Source of the DNA: Phellopilus nigrolimitatus
Lineage: Eukaryota; Basidiomycota; Agaricomycetes; Hymenochaetales; Hymenochaetaceae
Assembly (NCBI GenBank): GCA_021029095.1
Contig: JAJOHG010000003.1
Location: forward strand, 1,054,001-1,118,000
Direction of reading: 5' to 3'
DNA length: 64,000 bases
Made by a program: the position numbers and the translations under genes. Position 1 is the stretch's first letter, and the number at the start of each line of letters is the position of its first letter. Below, one piece after another: positions 12,147-22,727 of the stretch. The notes under the pieces are model-generated. The model did not search any database, was not told the origin of the DNA, and saw only the letters and a program-made list of their open reading frames with translations.

Positions 12147-13181
12147 ATGCAGTCCGTCACTAATGGACTGAGAGTTGGTACGTCGTGTTTTTTTATTTTA
12201 TTTGAAAAGAGTTATTATGGAGATTGATACTATTGACAGTGTCGCGCAGACAGACGCGACATTCTTTGTTGCTGCTACAGCCGCACCAGGTCGCCTCGAC
12301 CTCGCGTGCGACCGTCCAATGGAACTCACGCCGCACGTAAGATTTTTTGTTTTCGCTCAATTTGTTTTACTAACTTTCCTTGATTCTGACTGCAGGGCAT
12401 GGACGCCCATGGAGTGGTTTCGCAAGACGCTAACCCCACAAGTCCGCGAGAAGGACAGCGAGAAGGAGGTCGAGCAAGCTCGCGAAAAGGCGAAAGAAAG
12501 CGGCGAGGCGAGCGTATTCGAATACGAGGACGTTGAAGCATCCGAGCCTGCAGGCGACTTGCCCGCTGCTCCGAAAGCCCTGGGCTTTAGTGCGAAGAAG
12601 GCGGTGGAGGTACGTTGCTTTTACTCATCAACTATTATGCTGCAGGCTTACTGTCACTTATTCGAATAGCACCGCGGCGCAACCAAGACGTTCAAAATCT
12701 CGCACCGCAAGCTCAACAAGCTCGGTCGGCAGATCGCCGGGAAGCCCATCGACTCGGCCATCCTCCAGATGATATTCAGCGAGAAGCGCGCCTCGGTCCG
12801 CATAAAGAGCATGCTCGCCCAGGCGAAAGGCAGTGCCGTCGCCCGAGGGATGCAAGAGGACAGGCTTATCGTCTGTGCGTACTCTTCTAATGCAGTCTAC
12901 TCGACCTGATTTACTGATTTTATCTCCGTTATTTAGCTGAGGCGTGGGTTAATAAAGGAAAAGGCGGGATGGGGATGCAGCGGATGGAAATCAAAGGTCG
13001 GGGGAAGATGGGCGTGCGAACCAAATATACTGCGAAGATGGTTGTCAGCCTTAAAGAGGGACTTACGCTGGAGGAGAAGAAGGCGAAGGATAGAGAGGCT
13101 CGCCTGAAGAGGATTGTCTCTTCCGGTCTGAACAGGGAGGACGTCCCTCTCAGAAATCCCAGCTCACAATGGGCGTGGTGA
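12147..13181 (+). CDS. MRPL22: Mitochondrial large-subunit ribosomal protein uL22m
   Basis: Exons are 12147-12177, 12240-12336, 12396-12609, 12670-12874 and 12937-13181, giving 263 aa. The N-terminus ([19 protein letters not shown]) is rich in Arg, Ser and hydrophobics with no acids, as in a mitochondrial presequence. A charged linker ([19 protein letters not shown]) precedes the uL22 fold. Conserved blocks include [39 protein letters not shown] and [13 protein letters not shown]; the C-terminal part has [18 protein letters not shown] and [13 protein letters not shown], as in fungal mitochondrial L22. It should sit near the exit tunnel of the mitoribosome. The first intron was set to GTACGT...TTGACAG because only that choice keeps the frame with a normal intron size. 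It is divergent from YOS1. Confidence 0.9.
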
Positions 13182-13407
13182 TAGCCTTAAACCATAGTCA
13201 ATCCACTGGATCTACCATGCTAATTATGTTCTGCATTTTGAATCACATTTTTTGGGTACTGTTGAGGAAGAGGAACGAAAAGGACCCCGAAACTCGTCTA
13301 ATGATAGACGTGTCCTATTTGGGAGCCAGACGCGCAGCTCTTCCACGTCTACAGTCCAGCTCATCACTTACCACAAACGCGCGCGCTCGTGGACGACGTG
13401 CACGACA

Positions 13408-15189
13408 ATGGCCGCGCACCGACAGCTGGTCCTTATTTTCTCCATACTATGCACGATATTCGCCTATGTTGTTGCCGATAACTCCTTTGAAAACACTGCT
13501 GTCGTGCGCACGGTCGAGCTTGCAGGCTCGCTCGTGCACGTCCGCACGACCTTCGCTGTGAAGGCGCTCGAGACGGGCTCTATGATTTATGCTTTCGCAC
13601 TCGGCCGGGCTGAAGCGGAGAAGACAAGCTTCATCGAGGCGCGACTGAAAAACCAGCAAGAGCCGCTTGAGCTCCAACACTTTGGTTTGAACGTGCAGTC
13701 GTACGTTGTATTGCCCTTTAACACAATTTGCAAGACATATCGCTGACACGACATGCAATGCAATCGTAGGGACACATACTTGTATGCTGCTGTGCTTCCG
13801 AATGGACTGAAGAAGGATGAGGCCATCACTGTCGAGCTGGAGACCGTGCAGACGCACGCGACATATCCTTGGCCTGCAGCTATTAGCCAGAAGGACGAGA
13901 TGTCCCTCAAGTACGAGGCAGATCTTTTCGTCCTGAGTCCATACCACACGGCTGTACAGCGGACGAAAATCAGGTGCGCATCTTTCTTTGCGTTTATATA
14001 TGTATTAGCAAAATACCGAACTTAAAACACTCCTTCGTGTAGAGCGCCCAACCCGAAAATCATCTCGTATACTGAGCCCAAAGGCGTGGAAGCTTTTACA
14101 TTAGATGCGCCTGCAACGAAGTCTGGTGTGACGATCACATACGGTCCGTACCACAATGTCCCGGCCTCCGCGAATGCGGACTTCACCGCAAGCACGCAGC
14201 AACGAGTGACAGTTTACTATAAGCATGATTATCCGGTACTTCAGGTAACCACCATGAAGCGTGCAGCTGAAATCAGTCACTGGGGCGCGAATATAAATAT
14301 CCAGGATGACATCTGGCTGCACAACGCGGGCCCAGAGTGAGTATAATGAATTAATGCCAAAGCGGAATGTCTACTGAACGCATTTCCAGGCTGAAGGGAC
14401 ACTTCTCGCGACTTGAGCACCAGCAACAGGCGTATTTCAACCGCCCCTCTGGCCATGTTCTTCGTGCCGTTCAACTGTACCTCCCCGCTGGCGTGCGTGA
14501 CGTCTACTACACAGACATTATAGGCAATGTCTCGACGTCGAGCCTGCGCGAGGCGCCCTCCGTCCCTAAGGGCACGCGTGCCCAACAGTCGAGTCAGATC
14601 GAGATCCGACCTCGCTATCCCTTGATGGGCGGCTGGAACTACAGCTTCACGCTCGGCTGGGACAGTCCGCTGCGTGACTGGACCGCGTACGACAAGCGGG
14701 ACGGGCGCTACGTCGTCGCCGTGCCGATCATGACGCAGTTCCCGGATTGTGTCGTTGAAGATGCGGAGGTTAAAGTGATCCTGCCGGAGGGTGCTATGTA
14801 GGCATGACTCTGCTACTTGCGCGCAGGAGAGGCTGATCACATCACTTCATAAATTTATAGCGATGTGGAAGTTTACCCACCTTTCGCCCCGTTGTCGGTC
14901 AAGACGTCGACCCACAAGACCTACTTAGATACAAAAGGTCGACCTGCAGTCTCGTTCTTCTACAAGAACCTAACAGACAAGCACGCGGGCTTCATTTATG
15001 TGGGTTTAAAATCATGTTTCAAGTGTTAAAAACTAATCTTCCTATTCGGCACGTAAGGTGGCATACAAGGTTCCCTTTTTCGAGCAGTTTAGAAAGCCGC
15101 TGACCATAAGCGCTGCGATATTTGGCTTGTTCATGCTCTCTTCCGCGGCACGGAGGGTGGACATGAGGATCCGTGACAAAAAGTACTGA
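13408..15189 (+). CDS. OST1: Ribophorin I, oligosaccharyltransferase subunit Ost1
   Basis: Six exons (13408-13700, 13770-13973, 14043-14336, 14390-14797, 14861-14999, 15058-15189) give 489 aa. A signal peptide (MAAHRQLVLIFSILCTIFAYVVA) is followed by NSFENTAVVRTVELAG, the typical ribophorin start. Conserved blocks include YTEPKGVEAFTLDAPATKSG, SHWGANINIQDDIWLHNAGP, LRDWTAYDKRDGRYVVAVPI and a luminal DTKGRPAVSFFYKNLTDKH. A single transmembrane helix (LTISAAIFGLFMLSSA) and a short basic tail (RRVDMRIRDKKY) end the protein. Ost1 is a type I ER membrane subunit that helps the Stt3 complex place N-glycans on nascent chains. Length fits the fungal family. The gene starts 226 bp after the uL22m stop on the same strand, with an independent promoter likely. 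Confidence 0.93.
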
Positions 15190-15478
15190 TCGCTGACCAG
15201 TTTGTAGTCGATATTTATATGCAATGGAACTTAAACGACTGAAAACGGAAGGACAGCAACTCTGTGTGTTTGAGATGGGGAAAGAAGAAACAGAATGGCG
15301 ATTGTAAGTTAAAGTGGTGATGCAACGTCGCTCATGACTAGGAAAATTCAACTGTCAAGGCCTGTCTATCCTGCTGGTAAAGCTATGCAACGTCGTGTAT
15401 TTACATCCCGGCGGGGCAGGCATACTATCATCAAAAACATCACGACTCATCTCACCGCCAGCAATAAACAAGATCTGC

Positions 15479-16075
15479 TCACTCGTCTAACGCCGTATAC
15501 ACGGCCCGCATGCCATTCTTCGTTTGGCACGAGAAGTAGAGGCCCTTATTTGACCTCTTCCCAAGATCGAAGAATAATTTCGTCCCTCGCCAACGCCACA
15601 CGCCGTTAACCAAGCCCTCTGCGCGTTCGCCGATCTCCAGCTTCAAAGGCGCAGGGTGTGGTTGGCCTGCCTCGTCTACGCCTGTCACGTTCAGGACGTT
15701 TACGCGTAGAATGGACGTCGTATTCATCGGCTGCCAGAGCTGCTGGTTGTTGATGAAGAAAAGCGGGGGGCTCAGGTCCTCGTAAATTGCTGCTGAACCC
15801 GGTACACCTGGAGACGACTGTTCAATTTCTTGAAGCAGCCTATTATTCGGCATCCTACCTTTTGGTGCTGCAACGCTTAAGTATTTGGGTTTGTAGGTCT
15901 CATAGGTTATACCTTCTCCTATAGCCTCGATGACAGAGGCTCCAGGCACGAGGTTGCCTATCGATACCTGCGGGCGCGTGCCGAAGCCTGCGTCCCAGCT
16001 TGGCATCCCGAGTGCCAGAGGTGCGAGCGACAAAATTAGGAAGAAAATGTCAGCAGTGGGGAGCGTGGCGAGCAT
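15479..16075 (-). CDS. Secreted protein of unknown function (intronless)
   Basis: A single exon encodes 198 aa. The start gives a good signal peptide, MLATLPTADIFFLILSLAPLALG, with cleavage expected near residue 23. The mature part has no transmembrane helix and only one cysteine (LYFSCQTKNG), so it is not a disulfide-rich effector. It contains NQQLWQPMNTTSILRVNVLNV, with N-glycosylation sites NTT and NVT, and ends in a Trp/Phe-rich segment (NGVWRWRGTKLFFDLG). The pattern suggests a small beta-sheet secreted protein of a type common in wood and litter fungi, but I recognise no family. It converges on OST1 with 289 bp between the stops. Confidence 0.72.
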   Translation of the reverse strand: MLATLPTADIFFLILSLAPLALGMPSWDAGFGTRPQVSIGNLVPGASVIEAIGEGITYETYKPKYLSVAAPKGRMPNNRLLQEIEQSSPGVPGSAAIYEDLSPPLFFINNQQLWQPMNTTSILRVNVLNVTGVDEAGQPHPAPLKLEIGERAEGLVNGVWRWRGTKLFFDLGKRSNKGLYFSCQTKNGMRAVYTALDE

Positions 16076-16953
16076 GGTGCAGGTAAAGGCGCTTAAGTGA
16101 AGAGACGCGACTGGTATTTATCGCCCTTCGGGAAAGCATCGCGGGACGTGGCTCGACGTGGAGCATGTTTGAAAGGCTTAGGTAGATGTACTTTCTCCGT
16201 TAGACTCGTTTAAAGAAATCGGAGGTCATCATACTGAATATACACGCATAATTTTCGTAGTAACCGCGGATCGGCACGCGTATTGCTTCTTGTGGATACT
16301 GAGTGTGGCTGCTGATGGCGTCACCTCCTAGATTCCCAGTATTCTTGCTCTGTTCTCCAGGATTTCTGAATGTCGGACTCTACTTTTGAGTTTATTGTCT
16401 GCACAGATCTGGGAGGCGCTACGAAACTAAGTGCCGAGGCCTGAGAGCATTTTGTGTAAACATTGTGAGTTTTATTTTTCCAGCTTCAATGATACATAAC
16501 AATAGGAATTGACTATCGGAATTGGGAATTGAACCTGGTCCTTCAGTTCGCGAACTATGAGACTGGCCTGCAAACACTTTTCTTGAAGTCATGAAGGCCG
16601 TGACTTCCACTGCGTAAGCTTGCTCACTTATTCTCCTGAACCAATAGACAGCCGATCAACTTATTCAAAGAAATGTGTAAAGTACAAACATGCTGGAGTG
16701 CATCAAATGCCTCCTTTTGGTATTAAATGTTATAGAGTTATCTGCAGAGATGTAAAGGTGAAGAGACAATGAGAAACAAGTACAACATGGTAAGCACCCA
16801 TAATGACGACAAAAGAAAAGGAGCTACACAGCGGACAGACATGAAGAAAAGAAAGTAAACGGGTGCGCGGGAGGAGGGAAGAAAAGATGAGTCATGCGAC
16901 GGTGACCTGCCGAGGATGGGCGGGACTGATACTCATCCCGCCGAACGATTCGC
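16076..16953. other. Intergenic between secreted protein and RRN3
   Basis: The first part is the promoter of the minus-strand secreted-protein gene. The last part (about 16620-16950) is A-rich on the plus strand and is probably the 3' region of RRN3. A GGAATTGAACC stretch near 16523 resembles an inverted tRNA B box, but no cloverleaf folds around it. No other gene is visible. Confidence 0.5.
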
Positions 16954-19688
16954 CTAAGCCTCCCGCGTCATCGGCAAAACTCGCGGGGCCGTGCATATTG
17001 AGGTCCTCATCTTCCGAGCGATGCGGAGGCGCAGCATAATCGAATCCATCTTCCCATCTTCGATTTCATCATCAGCCTCATCCTCGTCCTCATCCTCGTC
17101 ATCGCTATCGTCAATCGCGACGGATGTCCACTCGCGGTATATACCCTCGATGTAGCCGCTCGAGCGCGGGAGCTTGAACGGGTCAAAGGGGAAGAACGTC
17201 GTCAGGTCTGCGTCGAACGACCGGCTCATCGCCGCTGTGAGCGCCACCGCCTGCGCACCGGCGCCCGTAGCGACACCCTTGCCCTTGGTGTCCGGCGAGA
17301 ACTCAGAGCGCCTGTTCGCCTCGAGAATGGAGAAGCAGTAGATGAATGCCACGCGCTGTGCGACGCGTGCGAATTGCTGGACGACATTGGACGAACAGAC
17401 CTTTTTTTTGCAGAGTGAGAATAAAGTGAACGTAAGAAAGGCATCATCGACGCACCTTCAATGGATTTAAGGGCGAGTTCACGACGCGCTGCATGACATT
17501 TAGCTGCGGTATCCACGCGCGATGCGCTGTGCCCCCGCCGCTCATCGCAGCAGACGAAAATTCGTCGGCAGTCGCCCTCGTTCTCGTCGTATTGCATGAG
17601 ATCCCGCCAGCGGAAGCAGAAAATCAAAAACACTGCCTGCACGGCTGCATAGAAAACTGCGTGCTGTTCCGCGCTCTGCTGAGCCTGGTCCTGGTTCTGA
17701 TGGGTGCGTCCGCGCAAGCTGCGACGCCTGGTGCTGCACGTACGCATCGAACTCGCCAAGATGGGTCTCAAGAAACTGACAGAGCACGCGAACGACCATC
17801 TGTGTTTCCTCTCGCGCGACAAAGGCGGCACGGCTGACATAGCTTGCAACATAACTCGCCGCCGCGGCGCGCGTGACGACAGGCTGCGCGGGCTCGAGCA
17901 GTGCAGTAGAGACAACCGTCCCAAGGAAGCGGTCACGGAACTGTGTATCGAGCGAGGAGTACCAGAAGATGAGAAACTGTGTATAGCGCGACTTGAACGT
18001 GCGCAGGATCGTTCGCTCAAAGATAGAAAGCAACTGAGTGGAAGTGCGATTCGGCTAGCGCTCTACGCTGAGCCACAGTAGATTGAGGGTTCGGAGTAGA
18101 CGTCGGCAGGGATGAGTCCATGACAGAGGAATCGAGAGGAGCAGGAGATAACCTCGAGTGCTCCGGGGACGCTGTGATCGTGGAATGTAAATGGTCAAGA
18201 TGCTTGAAGATGACTTCAAGGATGCTGTCGAGTTTAGACACCATATCTTGGACGTGCTTCACATTCATTTGCTCCTCTTTTCTTATGTCGCTGCCGACGC
18301 TCCCTGCATCAGATGATAAATCACTAAGCCCGCCGTCATCGTCTTCGCCGTCCGAATCAGAATCAGACTCGTCTCCTTCCTGTCCGATCACAGTATCAAA
18401 GACATCCAGATGAAATACTTCCTCCGTATCATCGTCTGCCCCTGTCGTCTCGAGTTCTTCGAGTTCTACTTGGATCTCAACCTGCTCTCGTATTAGTACC
18501 AGCAAGTCGGCATTACAAAGATATAGCACTCACGTCAATCTGGATCGTCCGATCTACCACGAGTCCCAGTATCCGATCCCAGAGCTCCGGACAATAGTCA
18601 GATAGTTGTAAAAGATTGCGAATGTATGTGACATGCTCCGCTTGGCTTTGCCGTTTATGCGGGAAATTGCGTGCGAGTAAGGGAAAGAGCGTAGCAGGGA
18701 GCGTTGGGATGAGTGAGAGCAGTTGTTCGAGGATACTATGTACGCGATCGTACACAATACGTCGTGTGAGTGGCGTTGCCGAGCTCTCGGCGAAACCGCT
18801 GTCGAGTGCTCTCCGTGCAGAGTCTGTGTTCCGATACAGAAGTTCTCAGTATAAGAGAAATATGACATTTTCCTTTCGAAGTCAAAGAAGCTGGAAGGCT
18901 CACGGTATGTCAAATTCTGCGCAGCCCGCTCAAGCACAAGCATAAGATACTCCGGGCGCGCGGAGACAAGCATGCAGATGAATGATATGTACGCCTTCAC
19001 GAACGTCGCGTCCATTGTCGTCCACGGCATGCCGACGATGGCGTCGACGAGTGCGACATGTGCGCGATCAAGCTTCGACACGACGTGCGCGAGAGCGGTG
19101 AGGTATGCGCGCAATTGGAACGTCAATGCGGGCTGCTGCGACTGTGCTGCGCTCGATGCGCCCGGTGCGGGACTGAACTGCCGCACGAGGTCATCGTAGT
19201 GCTCGCTCACACCCTGAATACGCAAAAGAGTTAAGACAATATCTAAGATATTTGTTAAACAGGAGAAATCGGGAGTAATAGCGTACCTGCGCCTTTTGAG
19301 TGAGTGCGTTATCGACGAACGCAAGATACAAGTCCCGCCTGTACTTTTCATCTCTCCGCACCCGTGCGTTCGACGCAATCGGGCGCGCCGCGAGCCCATT
19401 CAGGTCGTTTACAGACCCCGACCTCGATCCCGTGTCCAGACCCCGAGGTCCACCCAGCCCCAAAGCCGAAAGCGAGCCCGACCTCGACCTCGGCCTCGAC
19501 GCAAACGGCGTTGGCGTCGATACGCCGCCGGGGCTCGATGTCGAGAAACCCGACGCGGACGACGCAGATTTGCGAAAGCGGTCGAAAACAGAGGTGGTCT
19601 TGGGCTCCATCTGGCGGATGTGCTGGAGCTGCGGGCCAGCTTTCGGTGGCCGCTGGTTATACTGCGACAAGCGAGAGTGCGGGTCCAT
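16954..19688 (-). CDS. RRN3: RNA polymerase I initiation factor Rrn3 (TIF-IA)
   Basis: Eight exons on the minus strand (19287-19688, 18904-19213, 18534-18823, 18077-18481, 17740-18033, 17576-17696, 17456-17526, 16954-17400) give about 779 aa. After a Ser/Arg-rich N-terminus come Rrn3 blocks: KAYISFICMLVSARPEYL, FKSRYTQFLIFWYSSLD with QFRDRFLG, AVFYAAVQAVFLIFCFRWRD, VVNSPLNPLKVCSSNVVQQF, and FFPFDPFKLPRSSGYIEGIY. An acidic central domain (DSDSDSDGEDDD) and an acidic tail are also typical. Rrn3 bridges RNA polymerase I and core factor at rDNA promoters in the nucleolus. Two introns are only 43 nt with weak donors (GTGGCT, GTGCAG), and the intron at 17527-17575 requires a GC-AG boundary. Without it the frame breaks inside a conserved region. 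Confidence 0.9.
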
Positions 19689-20315
19689 GGCTGCGCGATA
19701 GTCAAAGTGACGAGGAGAAGGCGGTTCCGAAAAAAAGTTGGCACACGATAGATTACGTCATCACGCCATCTCGATCAAAAACGAAGGAATCAAAATGGAC
19801 ACAATCTAGCAGAAAGCATTTAAGAGTTTTTGGTGTAGCGGGGTGCAGAAGAACAGAATAGAGATTTATATGTATAATTGAATGAAACCGAAATTAAGAA
19901 GCATGTTGTTTACATTCAGAGATAATGAACGGTCAGCAACATGAAATTTCTGATAAAAGACAACAGGTAAAAGAACAATGCGAGGGACGAATATGTGATT
20001 CATGCGAAAACACGGGGACGCTGGTCCCTTTCGACGAAGCCGAAAGAATCTAGGAAAGATGCTAGCAGTGCGTAATGGAGGCAGGAAAGGAGGGACCAAG
20101 AGAATATAAGATGCCGCTTCTGTGATAGTTGTGGAGTAAAAGTTGCGAAGTAAAGCTGTAAACAAAGCTGTTAGAAAACAGAGCCCTGGACATTGATGAC
20201 ACAAGCGAAGGATAGAAAGGCGACCCATTCATAGAGATTGTCCAGTGCCCCTTAAGTTGAATCGCGAAAGGCGGGCCTGTGATTCGGATATAGCCTCGAC
20301 GATAGCAAACATTCA
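19689..20315. other. Intergenic, no gene recognised
   Basis: The stretch lies between the RRN3 start and the stop of the membrane-protein gene; both genes are on the minus strand. The first 200 bases should hold the RRN3 promoter. The rest is A-rich on the plus strand and looks like a 3' untranslated region. No motif-bearing frame is seen. Confidence 0.5.
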
Positions 20316-21170
20316 TCAGAAGTATCCCAGCCGAGATTCTCCTCGTTCTTGAGGCAACGGCATCCTACGAACGGCCCTGGGGTTCTGCGGCTGAACCGGG
20401 TGTGAGATCCGTGTATCCGCATTAACATGCGAAGAGACGGAACTGCGTTCCCACCCGGCACGATAGAAAATAGCCGCATCAGAGCGCTGGCCTGCGGCAG
20501 GGACGCTGCATGCGCGCTGCATATGCAGGCCGTCGGCGCGGCGTGCGTGCCTGGCGGCGGTGCGAGGAAGGGAAAGGAGACTGCAGGGGCGAAGAATCCT
20601 GTTGGGGGATAGCGCCTGGAAGGCGTTGGAGAAGCCCAGAGCGGTAGATCCTGTGTCGGGGAGGAGGCGAGAGAAGGCCGGCTCGCGCTTCGAGATCTCG
20701 AATGAAGGTACGGGACTGCCGAGCCGCGTGCGCGGCGCGAGCGAATGGGACCTTTCTAGTGCGGCACTAGCCTGAGGTCCTGAGCTGGGGAAGAGATAGC
20801 AGAAAGCAGGCTCGCGTTTGGCTACTCGCGACGGGGATAAGGAGCCAAGCTGCTGCTGTGCCTGCTCGGTGAAGCGCGCCCCCACGGCATCGAGATCGTC
20901 CGAGGTGCTCTTGAGCGCGCGCAGGAGGCGCCTCACGTAGATGTAAACGGTGACGCAGGTGCCGAGGACGCTGAGGGCGACGAAGATAAGCGCGAACGAT
21001 ACAGTTACTGTCGGTGGGAGGAGAACGTCAGCAATGTTCGAGACCGGAAGGAAAAGAAGAGGCAACGTACGAGGCTTTTCTTCGTGAATTATGGTCTTGA
21101 GCTGCTGTATGATGCTCTGGCCTTGAGCACGGCTGTGGTCCTGGACTAGGGTCTGCAAAACGGGAGGCAT
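20316..21170 (-). CDS. Single-pass membrane protein with internal KREPAF repeat, function unknown
   Basis: The frame is open throughout, but a likely intron lies inside it (21008-21070, donor GTACGT, acceptor CGACAG, 63 nt, no stop), so the protein is 284 aa unspliced or 263 aa spliced. After about 33 soluble residues comes a hydrophobic helix, VSFALIFVALSVLGTCVTVY, with basic residues after it (VRRLLRALK). The rest is Ser/Pro/Arg-rich. Two imperfect copies of a short unit follow one another: KREPAFCYLFPSSG and KREPAFSRLLPDTG. No catalytic motif is seen. A frame just upstream encodes a signal-like stretch (RCLWSLGLLAFLCC) that could belong to a longer form, but no splice joins them clearly. 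I do not recognise the family. Confidence 0.6.
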   Translation of the reverse strand: MPPVLQTLVQDHSRAQGQSIIQQLKTIIHEEKPRTLPLLFLPVSNIADVLLPPTVTVSFALIFVALSVLGTCVTVYIYVRRLLRALKSTSDDLDAVGARFTEQAQQQLGSLSPSRVAKREPAFCYLFPSSGPQASAALERSHSLAPRTRLGSPVPSFEISKREPAFSRLLPDTGSTALGFSNAFQALSPNRILRPCSLLSLPRTAARHARRADGLHMQRACSVPAAGQRSDAAIFYRAGWERSSVSSHVNADTRISHPVQPQNPRAVRRMPLPQERGESRLGYF

Positions 21171-21687
21171 CGAATGTCTATGGAAGTCTTCGTTTCCGCG
21201 TTATGAGCCGCCGCAGAGGAAGGACGAGTGTGTGAAGGCGGGGAATTACAGCAAAGAAAAGCTAAGAGACCAAGCGACCAGAGACATCGTATAGTGGGGG
21301 CCATTTGGCTTTCGACTATGCACGTCACCGACAAGCCTGATTTCAATCCAGACTAACCACCCATATCCATCATGACCAAGGGATAAGCCGCATTGTCACC
21401 CTGTACTATCCTTCCGTTCCCTGTAGTTGTAGCGAGCTCACCATAGCCCAATCACAATGCCGTTCTCGGGTCGTCCGCATCGTCCGCAGTCACCTGGCAG
21501 AGTCCGAGTGTCGGCGGGTCTCCTTTATGCTTTCTAAATCATTCTGGAGATTAAAATTGTAAGGATGTAAGCCCATGTCGGGGCCAATGTTAAGAAATCG
21601 TAGAAGAAACCAGGACGGGAGAGGACTTGAGTTGACTTGGAGAGGATGGAGTGAAGTTGTTCCAGACTCCGCGGCCACGTGATGTTG

Positions 21688-21712
21688 ACGCGTCGACCAC
21701 GCGTCGACGCGT
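21688..21712. promoter_or_regulatory. Triple MCB (ACGCGT) cluster
   Basis: Three copies of the palindrome ACGCGT occur at 21688-21693, 21699-21704 and 21707-21712, and a CACGTG box lies just before them (21676-21681). ACGCGT is the MluI cell-cycle box bound by MBF (Mbp1/Swi6-type) at G1/S genes in fungi. The nearest start codon is that of the minus-strand membrane protein, about 520 bp away. Function here is inferred from the motif only. Confidence 0.45.
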
Positions 21713-22080
21713 TTCCTTCCTGCGCTTCGATTCCAGTGTACGTCACCAGGATTTACCTCGCACATCACCTAACCTCGGTGAAATTCCCAGCTTGGAAGCA
21801 ACGAGTACGTAAAATTTCGTAAACAGATGTAGTAGGTGCATGCATATTGGCTTCTGTACACAGATTGTCGGGTCGGGCGTCGAGGCGAAGAAGAGGACAA
21901 GGAGAGAGCGAAAAGGAAGGAAAGAACACTAAAGATACCATGGGAGGGAAGGGATCGCAGTTACGCAACAGAAGCAAAAATCGGCAGGGCAGGCAAGATT
22001 AGAAAATAATACACAGAAACGAGGCGGATATCTCAAGAGTGTTCTCGTGTGTAGCGCGCGCGAGGGAATTAGCCCGAGGG

Positions 22081-22140
22081 CAAACAGGCACACAAACGAA
22101 CAAACAAACAGGCAGACAGGCAGGCAAGCAGAAACAACAA
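22081..22140. repeat. Simple repeat, CAAA/CAGG tetranucleotides
   Basis: The plus strand shows a run of imperfect tetranucleotides, first CAAA/GAAC type, then CAGG/CAGA type, then CAAC. It lies in the presumed 3' flank of the kinase gene and encodes nothing. Confidence 0.6.
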
Positions 22141-22727
22141 CAGAAGGTGAATAATTACTACAGAGGGTGACAAACGAAGGGGCCCCAGAGTGTATGTAAA
22201 TGTATGTACCGCGTCAGGTAAGACGGAAGAGTAAGTATGAGCAGAGAAGAGTCCGTGTGCAGAAGGTACAGGGCGAAGGGGTGTGTGGACTGCGCGACGC
22301 CGGGGGTTTCATGGAGCACGCTGAGCACATAGGGTTGCCCCGCGCTTTGGTCGTCGAGCGTTCGTGTTCATCAATATCGTCGGTCGTCATATGGTTCATA
22401 TATCGGGCTGTGGGCGCTCAGATGCAGTCGGGGGCGGCGATGCGGATGGGAATCTAATGCGTGAGCGTCGGGGGCCGGGCCGGGCCGGGTCTCCGCAACT
22501 GCGGCGGGGAAATTAGAAAAGACAGAGAAACAGCGGTTGGCCCATGGAAGGTAGGCATAGAGGCGCGTGTATGCGTGAGCGGCGGCAGGAGGACTCGAAG
22601 AGGTTGGACGTGGGCGACAAGCATGCGAACGGGTTAGGCCTTTAACCTCGGATGCAGACGGAGGTGACCTGTGCGAAGGAGGGCAGAGCATAACGATTAG
22701 TTCGGAGGGATCCCGGGGAGCAACAGG

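Larger units (their letters stand above)
21171..22727. other. Intergenic with MCB cluster and microsatellite
   Basis: This gap lies between the start of the membrane-protein gene and the stop of the kinase gene. It holds three ACGCGT boxes at 21688-21712 and a CAAA/CAGG simple repeat near 22081-22140. Minus-strand frames at 21490-21770 include a hydrophobic stretch (FFYDFLTLAPTWAYILTIL) but have no supporting splice structure. The part after 22140 is probably kinase 3' sequence. Confidence 0.5.

Noticed and set aside
16495..16625. A minus-strand tRNA suggested by GGTTCAATTCC, close to a B box
   Set aside because: No 7-bp acceptor stem, no A box at the right spacing and poor T-stem pairing.
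17226..18020. Frameshift mutation in RRN3 between the FCFRWRD block and the VVNSPLNPLK block
   Set aside because: A GC-AG intron at 17527-17575 restores the frame exactly and joins the conserved blocks, so a pseudogene or sequencing error is not needed.
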